From Opisthocomus hoazin (lineage: Eukaryota > Chordata > Aves > Opisthocomiformes > Opisthocomidae): DNA of 64,000 bases. Positions 25,401 through 36,800 of the stretch are shown piece after piece (the stretch's first letter is position 1; every line of letters starts with the position of its first letter). The position numbers and the translations under genes are program-made. Below the pieces are notes generated by a model that saw only the letters and a list, made by a program, of their open reading frames with translations, was not told the origin of the DNA and ran no database searches. Location: NCBI RefSeq assembly GCF_030867145.1, contig NC_134436.1, positions 6,510,001-6,574,000 of the forward strand. Direction: 5' to 3'.

Positions 25401-28400
25401 AGGAGAAATTCCATAGCAGACAATCACAGAGTAACTTGATTGCATGTGATAGTTCTTAATTTCTGTTACATTTTGCTTAGCTTAAAAGCTAAAACAGTTA
25501 GATTGCTAGCTTGTAGAAATTGGTTTTCTGAGTACATCATTGCCTTGAACTTGCTCAAATCTCATCCCCTTCGGTTACCCATGGAACTCATGGCAGCAAG
25601 TACAGAGTAACAGCATTAATGTGTTTCGCATTTATTCTCAAATGCTATCAATTTTGTCTGATGTTCTTCTTATCAGACAACTAATAAACGTGGTTGAAAT
25701 CTAGTTATAAGGTTTTATGTTATGTTTATTATAATTATTAGACTTCCACTTACTTGTTTCCTACAGTTCTCTAACCCTCATTGCCCTCCACTTTTCATTT
25801 ATTGCTTCTGAATTATCCTCTCCCACTTTTTCCCAAAGAAAAAGCTGACCTTAACCACGAGAGGGAGCCAGTCCAGGGATTCGAAGACATTAAAAAAATA
25901 AACTATCACCTGATGCATTCGTACATGATTTAAACACATATCCCTCTGTAAGCATGTAAGAACATACTAAATGTTAACAGGAGATAATGATATTTAGCAG
26001 CAGAAAGCAAAATAAAATATTTACTGTTATCACAGCTTTCTTATTTTGGAGATCTCTGCTTTTTTCCTGATCTATTTGTCCTCAGCAAGAAATGTTTTGC
26101 CTTCCAAAGTCTGTTTTCTTTCTTTCTATTTCCATACTAATGTTTAAAAATGAATGCATTTTCTGGGCCGTTAGACTTGTACTTAATTATTGCCTTTATT
26201 TTTTAACAGATCCCAGATGCTTGGAAATAGAAACTTACAGTAAATAATTAATATATTTTTACTTGCAATATTTGAATCAATATGTAGGTACAGCATTTAT
26301 GCTTCAACGTTTGACATTGTAACAGCCTGTTCCCAGGTTGTCAAGCAAAGTTTCTAATACATTTCTCAGTTTTTCAGGATTGATGTCTGTGCAGAAAATA
26401 TCAAATGCATACTGATTAAAATTAATCGCAAACAAATTATATAGCAAAGTATCAATTTCTCCATTTATGAATACCTCATTAGTACTTTTCTTTTGTGAGA
26501 ACTGTACATTCAGACTCTGTATATTATTTCAAAAATCTTGTATTCAAATCAGCATTAACTCAGTATTTTAGATGAGATTTTTTTTGCCTCTGAGCTTATC
26601 GCATAGGGTCCAATATTAAAACATACTTTGAAATATTGAAACTCAGTGCAACCACACTCCTATTAATGATACATCCACTGTCATTAAGCTTAAAGTGTAA
26701 AAAAGAAACCAAATGTCTATGTTTACTCAAATGAGTTCTTTAAGTCTTTCCTGCACAGAGTCAACATGAAAATCTTTTTAAGTAGGCAGACGTTGACTGG
26801 TTAGTAGTTTTGTTCTGGTGCTAACACAGGTGTCCTGCGGATACACAGACAACACTGAAGTATTGCCAAGAACTGAGTCCTGCTTACGTGGCTGTCCACA
26901 GCCGGCGCTCAGCCGTGCGATGCTGAGGGCTCCGGCTTCACCGCGCCGTGTAAACACATCCGCAGCTTCCAGGACATGAGGGTCTGAGTCACAAATCTGC
27001 ATTATAGCTGTTCGCCTATGGGAAACTTGTCTAGCACTGTCTACCATACACCAAGACAAATTCCACACTGGAAATACCCCTTTCTCCATTAGCCGTAAGG
27101 AGAATCCAGATGATAGCTTAAATGGAAATGGCTATAGTCCAAGTCCCACCAGAGATAGTTAAGGCTTTGCTGGACCAGGGCTGACCTGGCATCATGTGAG
27201 ATCAAACTCATAGCAAGTAGGAAGAACCACAGTTTCGATCTAACCAAACTGCCTTTTCTGAATCTGAAGACACAATAAATACTTGCATTATCTATTCAGA
27301 CTTTAAGTGCTTCCAGAAATAAAACAATACGTGTCTCACAACACCATTTTGCTGTATTCTACAGAAGAAAATTGAAGTAATACTGTCTCGTTTTAACAGA
27401 AATTTACAAACTTCAGTTTTGAATGTTTCATATTTTGTGTTCAGCCAAATTCTCCCATGCATATCTGTGTGTACTTTTTTTCCATAACTGTGTCTTTAGA
27501 AACAGATCTTCACTGTTATGATAACCTGTCATTTTGATTTCTGAAGTAGATAATTTTCTTTTTTAATAGCTCTAGAAAGCATTCTGATGTTGCAGTGTCT
27601 GGAGATGAATGTGCAATAGTTGCTCTTTTCCTTTTAAAGTCTTAGTCATGAATTATCCTCATGTGTTACAGGAGACATAAAACAGAAGCCAGGAAAAGTC
27701 AAAATACTGCTTCACCTTTTACAATCAACATTAACCCAGTATCACTCCAGACTGATGAATTAGCAATTGGATATCTTTTTGCCCCTTAACTCATTAATTT
27801 TTGATAATCTATGTCTGATTTGATGAAAATTGCAGAAAATTTCGTGGCTTGCTTATTTGTTTTTTACTCCAAAATTTACATTTAAAATCAATTATGTGAC
27901 AGCTAAATGCAGAGAATCACTGCTAGCTTGTTCTGTTACTTTGTTAAATCATCAGCAAGAGAGGCTTGAATGTGAATGGGGATGGATTAAGTGTGGAGAA
28001 TCTGTATATAACCAACGTACTTAGTAACCTTGGTAAATTATTACATAAACTGATCAAAACTAGCTTTCAGGAAAAGAAGGGCTTTTTCAGTGTTTCTTTA
28101 GGGAGCTAGGCCTTTTTCTTCCCCTGTCTCTGGTGATAGACGGAAGATAAAAGGCTGTACTCTTCTGATGAAAAGAGTTCATTGTTATTTATTTATTCAT
28201 TGGTTGCTGTATACAATTAATCCATTTGGCATCAATAGGAAACAGCAGATGCTTTGAAGGAGAAACAACAAAACAAAGTACTTGGAGTTGAGTGAAGGTT
28301 GTATTTATAGCTTGGTACCAAAACCCCACAGTGCTCAGTGTTTGTTTCTCATGCAAATTGCCGTCAGCAGAAAGCGAGTGCTGCAGCGAGGTTGCTACTC

Positions 28401-30834
28401 TTAGAGCCAGACTCCCTGTTGCCTTTTGTCATCAGCTGCATCCAGGAAAAACCAGTCTCAGTCCCAGAGCACTTTCACATGCCCACTGTGCTGCTTCAGA
28501 TAGCTGCCGTGGCAGAGAGGGGCTGACTGGTGGGCTCTTACGGGGACCCATGGCAGCACCTCTGGGCCCTACTGCTTGCTGAGAGGCCCGGGCTCCTTCC
28601 CGGCTCTGGAGTACAATCTGCAGACCCAGCGTGGTCATGGCTATGAAGTTTCCTCCAGGCTTCTGTGCAATTCAGTAAGCTGAGCCATCCTAGGCAATTC
28701 CTCTGCATTCCTGGCGAGAGGGTCCAGGCTTTCTGGAGACCCGAGGAAGCAGGGGGAAAGTGGTGGGGGGTGATGCCTGCATGCAGAGCAGCTGAGCTCA
28801 TTCCTCCTGCTTGATCAGCAGTGTTATGTGCCTCAGGAGTGACTGCAAGGCCTGGTGGATGACAGCACTAGCAATTAAAAGCGGTAGTATTTCCAAATTA
28901 AAGGTTTTTGTACGTGGCCAGTTGTGTTTAATTAATTAGAGCAGACCATTGCTTTAAGCCTGTATGCCTGAGCAGCTACCTCTGCTGCGACGTTAAGATC
29001 AGTTGCTGCTTGAGTGGCACTTCTAACTGAAATCTGCCTGAAGGGGTTATGCCGCAAGAACTAGTGCTATTTTAATCCCAAATAAGAACACCTACCCCAG
29101 GGCTAAAAGGCTTTCAGTCACACTGTGGACTGGTATGTACTGACTTCTCTGAATGTCTTTTACTGACAAGCCTCATTTCCCAGCTTAATACCCTAATGGC
29201 AAATAAGGGACTCTTTAATGGACATTTCTCTTGCAACTGGAGAAAGAGGAAAGAAGTCTGGTGTTAGCTATTCGTCACTTTTCCTTTTAAGTATTCAATA
29301 TCCAGTGTTCATTCAATATAAAAGCACAGCATAGAGTCTAAGTTGGAGGCAACAGATTGCTAGCAAGGAGTGGGTAAAATGTACCTCAGTTACTCTCGCA
29401 TGCGGACCTTTACCAGAGATGCAATTTTTGGATTCCCAGAACTGTGACCCTTTTGTCACCCAGAGACCTCTTCCACTTTGTTCATTTGAGAAAATATTTC
29501 ATTAACTTTAAAGAAGATAATAATTTCTCCTTCAGAAAACAAAAATCTGTTCATTGCTTCCTTTTCATTTTATATTCATGTGACTTAGGTGAAAGGTGCC
29601 CGGGAGTAAAGTCTTGTAATAATGTGAAGAATGAGAACAGCATATGAGCAGGAGGCAGGATTCCCCCGTACAACCCGGCTAAGAATCCTTCCACTGACAA
29701 TCATTGCAGAGAACTGTTCACGCACTGTAGTGTTTTTAGGGAAATTATTTCAGTTGGATTTTGTTCTAATTCTGGATTGCCATTTCATGGGTTACCTGGA
29801 TTTTATGATGATTCTGAAATTTGGTTATTTTGGACTTTTTTTGCAAAAAGAGCAGACCTGTTGATTAAGCCTTATTGCCTCTGCTTCACTGATTACTATA
29901 TATACACAGAGGTGGATACACACATTCATATACACATATATACATACATATAATGCGTGTATATATAGGAATGAGATCTGCCTCGCTATCACCACTGTAA
30001 TATCAAGTCAGTCCTCATAATAATTTTTTGTCCAGTCCTCCCAGACTATTGTATCTGTTTATCTACTGCCAACTACACATACAATCTTTGTAGAAAATAT
30101 CTCATACTCTGCTTATTCAGAGCAGATCTAGTCTATACATCTATGGCTTACTAGTCACCATGTGATTTACATCCACTAGTCTCATATAGAGGCTTATAAC
30201 ATACAAGATTAAGTACCACCTGCTGAACCACATGTTTAACACAAAGTAGTATTACGACAAAATAATGATAACAAAAATGCAGTATTAGTTCAATGACGTT
30301 AAACTAGAACATGTAGTAACATATCTAAAAATAAGTCAGATCTTTTTTCAATTTGAAAGTGCCTCTGTACATATTACCTGATTCACATGGTCCTTTATGT
30401 TTCATGCTGATATTCTTTTTCATAGCATAAACCTTGTTGAATTGACAGATGTTCTCGTAGGTTTTCCCTTCAGGTCCGCAGATGCTCTCTTGAGACTTGC
30501 ACACACACTGTGGTTCAGGGACTTCCCCAAACCTTGCTTCATCAGCATCCAGCCTGCACTCAAGGTTATCCCCACATTGCCCGTAAAAATGATTGCCCTG
30601 GTCCAAGTCGCAGATCTGACCTTCCGCATTTCCACACTCAGGACAGCAGCCGCAGCGGTCCAATACGGTCCCAGCTGGACAGTCTTTAGGCTCAGAACAA
30701 AGTGCCACATCGCATTTTCCACAACTATCTGCTTCCCTTAACAGCCTCCACCAACTTTGGTGGTACAAGGCAGGGAAACTCTGAGAAACCTGCACCAGTA
30801 CTACCAGCACTGCTGTAACCATCGGGTGCTTCAT
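22324..30834 (-). CDS. KAZALD1-like secreted protein (IGFBP N-domain, Kazal, Ig), complete CDS
   Basis: Exons 30834-30378, 25030-24870, 23495-23351 and 22451-22324 join to 891 nt, 296 codons plus stop, all phases agreeing; human KAZALD1 is about 304 residues. Order: signal peptide (about 1-20, MKHPMVTAVLVVLVQVSQSF); Cys-rich IGFBP-type domain (about 38-110) with CGCCPEC; Kazal/follistatin-like domain (about 110-150) with CGPEGKTYENIC; C2-type Ig domain (about 153-254) with NDVIFGCEVSAYP and GWLQIQGLKKSDEGVYIC; acidic, tyrosine-rich tail (255-296). Potential N-glycosylation sites are NIS (Kazal) and NFT (Ig). Domain order and the PGDDAHISVQ/TGWLQIQ motifs match KAZALD1, an extracellular matrix protein implicated in bone and regeneration biology. 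Its location by TLX3-side genes rather than by TLX1 argues for a paralogue (KAZALD2/3 type), so no symbol is given. The ATG has A at -3. Confidence 0.88.
23351..23495 (-). CDS. KAZALD-like exon 3: second half of Ig domain
   Basis: 145 nt, residues 207-254 plus one base of Gly255. It encodes ARGGPQKYGVTGWLQIQGLK and the Ig signature DEGVYICHTKNKYG with the second Ig cysteine. The acceptor is tcaaag and the donor gtattt. Confidence 0.93.
23496..24869. other. KAZALD-like intron 2
   Basis: A 1.4-kb intron with a 21-bp direct tandem duplication at 24305-24346; nothing else recognised. Confidence 0.75.
24305..24346. repeat. 21-bp tandem duplication
   Basis: Two adjacent copies (24305-24325, 24326-24346) of a unit beginning gtccattggatc, differing by one base (g/t at the 13th position). 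Confidence 0.85.
24870..25030 (-). CDS. KAZALD-like exon 2: first half of Ig domain
   Basis: 161 nt completing Ala153 and encoding residues 154-206: PVISVPPQDVQNFTGNDVIF, then GCEVSAYP, LEWKKKG and PGDDAHISVQ. It carries the first Ig cysteine and the canonical tryptophan. The acceptor is tttgcag and the donor gtaaaa; it leaves in phase 0. Confidence 0.93.
25031..30377. other. KAZALD-like intron 1
   Basis: A 5.3-kb intron between the Kazal and Ig exons. It contains a TA/CA/TACA simple repeat at about 29895-29967. No other exon or repeat family was recognised. Confidence 0.75.
29895..29967. repeat. TA/CA/TACA microsatellite
   Basis: Interrupted simple repeat of TATA, CACA and TACA units, similar in composition to the one at 430-473. 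Confidence 0.75.
30378..30834 (-). CDS. KAZALD-like exon 1: signal peptide, IGFBP and Kazal domains
   Basis: 457 nt, residues 1-152 plus one base of Ala153. It holds the signal peptide, the twelve-cysteine IGFBP-type module with CGCCPEC, and the Kazal module ending KHKGPCES. The donor is gtaata, phase 1. Upstream of the ATG is a pyrimidine-rich tract ending in ag directly before it, so an additional non-coding 5' exon is possible. Confidence 0.93.
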
Positions 30835-33800
30835 CTTGAGAATGTAACAAACAAGCAGAAAAGGTCCTTGGAGTAAAGCCAGGGGGGGAAAAAAGGAAAG
30901 AAAAGAGCGAGCTAGTGAGAGAAAAACATCACAATCCTTTTTTTGTTTTAGAATATAAGTTCTACTGGAAGCACAGGCTTTAAGAAGAAATCAGCATCAG
31001 ATTCCTAATCTGGAACTGATAATAAAAATGCATACAAACCCACCGGCTTTTCTCTAACGCAGTTTGGAATGCAAGTATTGCTTGCACAGAAACCGAACTG
31101 CCCCTTCTGACAGCTGAGTTGAAGCTCTCTGAAAAGCTGTTTGCTCAGTGTCTCCTTGAGCCAAATTTGCAAAGTGTTGCTCTACTGAAACAACAGTATA
31201 TTGCAGCTATTGTAGAAAGGGGAACAGCGTAAATTAGTGTAAAATGAAGAAATTAACTGCTGTCAGAGCTCCCCCCCCATCAGTTGAAAAAGACAGTCAC
31301 AAAAAGATAAATGCAGGTACAAAGTAGCACCCAAGATACCAGTACCCTAGAGCTGAGCCACTGCTTTAGAGACTGGAGCAAGGTTTAACACCAAATTTCA
31401 TACATTAATGATCATAACTAGGGAGTTCTGAATTAACATTTTACTCCCAGGCTCTTTACAAGCAAGGGACCATCCAAGACAGCTAGAATTGACTTTAAAC
31501 TCTTGGATTTAAGATGAGAGGTGCCTATACCCATTAAAGAACCCATTGTTCTTTCTACATTTAGTTTCTTTTCAGTGTTTATGGGTGTCTGTGGTTTGCA
31601 ACCCAAAGTAATGTGGTCCACGTTTGGCTCTAAGAACAAAGTGCGAAAGGTTTAGAACACGGACAAATACGAGCAAGCTGGCACAGCATCTTTAGACACA
31701 CCAGAAGGAGGTTTTCCTGAAGTATTAGAAGCATCGCTTACCTTTTCATAGCCCTATTCTGTCTTCGTTTCTTAAGATGTACTTGCACTATGAGTTATGA
31801 AGGAGGGTGAAAGAAGTAACTCTTTGTGTCTTTTCCCACTTTTTCTGTGCCTAAATTTCTGCCAGTTCAGGGAGATGGGTTTGCAGGGTCATTTCTCACC
31901 AGGTGTTGCACTTTTGTTTGTATGTCTCAGGATTTAGGCATGCTCCCTACTGTCCTACCTCATACCAGAAAACTCCTCTCCCTTGCAGTGCCGAGGAAAT
32001 TTCTTGTCCATAGACCACAGGCTGCTGTTACCGCTGTCCAAACCATGTGCAGCTCAGCCGAGATGCATCTTCCTGTCTGCTGGAGGTGGTAGTGAAGCAT
32101 AATGGACTTACACACTCTGCAAGTATGGCTTAATAGCACGGGTCAAGGATCACCACTCCCTACGAACGAAGCATCTTTGTGTGTTTGTTAGCTTAAAATA
32201 ACTATGCACATCACATTTTCAAGACAGAAGTATAAGACGCTGTTAATAAGAATTAAATAAAAGAGAAATCATGCTTGTGCTTACCTGAAATCATCCACAG
32301 GTATCTTTTTCTACTCTTTTTATATGCATGGTGCCTAGCTGCTGACATAGGTCAGTGAAGGCTGCGTTTTGTTATACCAGCCTTACCTCCTCTGGTCATG
32401 CCCATAAAGGCAAATCTTCTGGGGACATACGTTTGCTTTCCATCTCAAACATCTCCATGGATTTTCCCAAATTCAGCTTCATACCTTCTGCACCAATTGG
32501 GATTGCCTCTTGCTTTGAGTGAAGCAGCAGGCTGCGTCAAAGTCACTTCTTCTCCCAAACTCTGTAGAATGCAATTTCCCTCTGGCCTGCATCGCTGGAG
32601 CACTGCTTAAGGCCAGCCTGGAGAGACCTGCAAGGCACTGCTTATCTCCATGCGATGGCTGGGCTGATTCACATTCTGTAGTGCGTGTTTTTTGCTTTGA
32701 ACACAGAATCAGACTGTAAAGGAGTAAATTATGTGTGTAATTGATGCTTTTAACATTGAGAGTCAGAAAAAAGTAAACACTGAATTTAATGGGAAATTGA
32801 TTTCTTGTCCCACCTTCTTATTCTGTTTATTGTGTTTTATTTCACACCTCCTCATCAAATTCTAATTGGACATTTAGTTTTGCATTACAGGGTCTACTCA
32901 TCACTGCCTATTTTATTATTTGTGCTTAGAGCTGTAGGGGATGAGTATCTAGAGGACAAGGATTTGCTAGGCTCATATACAGTAAAAAAACATTTATAGT
33001 GGTGAAACTATGTCTGCAAAGTGGAGCCAAATCAGGGAGGGGCTGCCAGCCAGCGCTGCCGCTATTAAAGCTGAGCTTTGCCTGTCATCTTCCAGGAACG
33101 TGAGATTCGAGGGCTGTAAAACAGAAGTATACAAGGAAGTACCTCCTGTGTCCTGGCACTAAGAAAACCCTGTCAAATATCCTAGAAAGCATTCTTGGTG
33201 TTTATCTGATTAATGTAATCTGAGTTCATGGTTGGCTCAGTCTCTAAATTAAGAACTGGGTATGCCTGTGGTCTCATTTAACAGCTGCCCCTTGGCAGGT
33301 GATCTACAGCTGAAGGTTATTTGGCCACTGATCCCTGAGCTCACCTGGAACAAATTGGAGCAGGGAGAGGTTAAACCACTGCAGTATGACCTGGAGAAAT
33401 GGCCTGACAGCTGTCTAAAATGTCTTTTGTTACCAAGCCAGCTGTGACAAGCTGAGAAGAGCATTGCTGTAACTCTCCACACTGGATGGGTGCGTGGCAG
33501 GGTTAGAGCAAGGGGGATAGAGCAGGAGCAAGGAAGCAGAGTGGGATGTGCAGCTGGGTTTGAAGCAGCACATCTAAAGACGTGGTCCCATCTGGTTCAG
33601 TAATAAAATATGCATTATTTCAGTATGTCTCTAATTTCTGAAGCATAGTTTGGTGGAAAAAAGTGTTGATTTTCATCATGAACCTTGAATTATCTTAACC
33701 CTAATTATCTCCTAGAACGAAACACAAGCAGCAGTGGATTAACATCACTGGTGGAGCTGCAAGACAGACATCAAAGTACAGTCTGCTTTTCAGAAGCCAT

Positions 33801-36800
33801 GCCCCAAATGCTGCCTGGAGAGCTAACAAGCAACACAGATGAGGCCTCTGCGACCCCTCCAAGGAGGGGAGGAGGTAAGCAGCTGCAGTGCATGAGGGGA
33901 GCTTTCTACATCAGCTGTGAAATAACGTTTTGGTGAATAATTTCCTTAACAGGCAGGTTGAACAGCATTAGTGTCCCCTCGGTCTCAGCAGCCAGGGTAG
34001 TGCTGACCATACAGCAATTTTGCGAGCTTTTTCTGGATGTTTCCATATGGCGTGATCAGCACAAGGAGTTCTGCCACCATCTCGTGGAAGGGGCAGTACC
34101 CGAGCTGGATGATGGGCAGTGAGGGGACACGGCAGGGTGGCTCAACGCTTCCTGTACTCTCAGAGCGCATCTTCCACCCAGACATAGGCAACGTCTGCAG
34201 AATAATTCCTGTAAGTGAATTGTTAAGGAAATTGTATTCCTGTTAATTTCCTGCTTCTTGGGCCCGGTGTTACGCTAAGCTGCTGACTTGTATTTCGTTA
34301 TTCTACTTTAAATGGTAATAGATAAGGTACATGGCTGATGTAACTTGAAATCCTATTGCTAGTGATTCTTGAGGTACTGCTCTTTCGGACATGGCGTGGT
34401 TCAGCTCTTTATTCTTTTTTGTGTAAATGTGAGCTTTACTTAAGTAAAGATTTCTGAATCTGCTTCGTGCCAGACTTGCAGCTCTGGTTCTTACACAGAC
34501 ATGCACAGGAGCCCCGTGAGGAATGACGGCAAAACACAAAAAATTTTGAAGTGTCCCTTCTACCTTCTCTGTGTGCAATGGTTCCTCTCCTTGAACAGGT
34601 GAAGTTCAGAAACTATAGTGCTCTGTCTCTTAAGTTTTAGTAAGTACCTAATCTTGAGGCTCTTTTAAAGAGAGTAAATCTTGGCTAACTCAACGTGTTT
34701 CTGTCAAAGAAACTGTATACTTGTATTACATGCACAAAAGAAGCATTAAAGAAAATTAATGTTTAGTCTGTTACACTGGGGAACAGCAGACTACACGTGG
34801 CTGTGCGTACTGGGTGTATGCATTGCCTGATACTGTACCAATCTCCTAGGATAATTTTTTCCCCCACAGTATCCAGAATTGAGCTTCAGTTGAGGTGCTC
34901 AGCTCACCTGAAAATAGTATTTGGTTTTGTAGAAATAAATGGCAAATGGTGGAGATTAATGATAGGTGAGGCAAAAATGGTCGGTTGCCATTTGTGGGTT
35001 CGTAACAGAGCTGCTGACCAGCAGCGATACAGGCACGGGCAGTCCTGGATCTCCAAACATTGCCATTTTTGGTGGCAGTCTTATTTGCTGATGCATTGCT
35101 TTCATGAATCTCATCACTAGTGCTGTAAGCACATGAAGTATAAGTTAATTCAACTGTAACATGATTATTAAATCCATTAATCAAAGGCAGGAGATCCGTA
35201 ATTAACTTATTCTCCAGCATCAAGTAAATGATTCTGTTGTGAGCTTTAAGAAAGCAATTGTTCACTGATATGCAAAATACAGTGGGGCTCTTTGACGATA
35301 AGGCTGTGTAATTATATAATTATAAATTTTGCATATTCTAATAACATATATTTTAATTATATTCTTTGTAATTAAAATGGAGGATCATTATTTTATTTTT
35401 GCCCCCCCCCCCTTTTTTTTTTCAGCTTTTACATGTAGTTTGCAAAAAATGGGGGAGCAGGGAAGTTAATGTGTGTCTCCTGCCTGAAAGTTGACTGTTT
35501 TCATGTAAGGCTTCGGCTAGGCTTTTGGTGACTCACCTCAGACCTATCTCTAGCCGTGGCTGACTGTAGAGTTCTGCTGTTTCACATTTCAGCATCATCA
35601 TTGTTGGTGACCGTAGGCATTGAAATTTTAACTTGCAAAGGCAAAAAAAGGGCCTGCTTGCACTATTCTAGCACCAAGTGCTTAGGTTTGATATAATATA
35701 GGCTTATTGATTCCTTTTTGCATAAACAAGTCTGGAAATCCCCTTTCACAAGCTAGTATTTCCTTCCAAGAGGCCAGATATTTCAAGGGTTCTTTTCAGG
35801 GCCTGCCTCACAGCCCTGCTATCCTTTAAGTAGACCAAACTACTGAAAGCTTTGTAGTTTTACCCAGAAACACCCAAGCCTTCTGTCCCAGAACAGGAAG
35901 GTGATACTGGAAACATTTCGGGAGCCAGCAGTAGGTGATCAAGAATCTCTCTGAAGCCATTCTTTTGAGAGGTGAGAGTTATAGTGAAGAAACTCCAAGC
36001 ATTTGTAGAGGGGCTGGAATAAAACAAAATAAACAAACCCCAAACTAACACAATTCTGGCCTTGCCAGTGTTTTCAGGTGCTTCCACCTAACAAAGACCG
36101 AAAGGTAACATCAGCCCTGGCCAGTGGCTGCTGAGAGCTGCGTGTGTTTGTGTGTATTGGTCTGTCCATTTCCCAGCAGAGAAACAGTGAGAGGAGACGC
36201 ACAAGAGCAGGTCTGCGCTGGACATGGGTGGTGCTACTAGTTATCTGTACCACCAAAGTTCTTAAAAAGAGCAGAACACAGTGATTCCTAGGAAAGCCTA
36301 ACAGAAAGAGGGAAATCGCTGAAACTTGCAGACAATGAGTATAGAATCATTTTTCTTGGCAGCCTTAATGTTGATGGATAGGACAGTTTGACTTGTCCAG
36401 TTTATATAAGAGCAGCTGATATAAAATGACTTCATAGCTGGATATTTATGAGAAGTTTCATTTCAAATAATACAGTTTTTGCCTCTGGCAGTGCTGTGGT
36501 TTAGCCCTGTTATGACTGGGAACTAAATCTTTGGGATATTCTAACTGTAACTGCAGGGCTTGTTTGATCTACCCAGCAAAGTTAATATTTTCCAAAGCAA
36601 TAGAAACTGTATAATGGAAGGTCTCATTAGCAAAAACTACCTGTCCCTAAAAGCAGCCAGGAAATCAGGCACAGGGAGGAAACTTGGGGGATTTTCCTTC
36701 AGCTTCACCTGTATTCTCTCACACAGCAATACTGAAGTAGCGTTTTCCATTACAGCAAATGTGCAGATAGACTATAATGATTTCTTCTCTAGAAAAGAAA

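Noticed and set aside
28292-28801. Overlapping 87-96 codon frames near 28.3-28.8 kb
   Set aside because: They are open on both strands in a locally GC-richer patch of intron 1 of the KAZALD-like gene, without any protein family resemblance.
22324-30834. IGFBP7 or IGFBPL1 as identity of the middle gene
   Set aside because: They share the IGFBP-Kazal-Ig order, but the PGDDAHISVQ and TGWLQIQ motifs and the acidic Tyr tail fit KAZALD proteins better.
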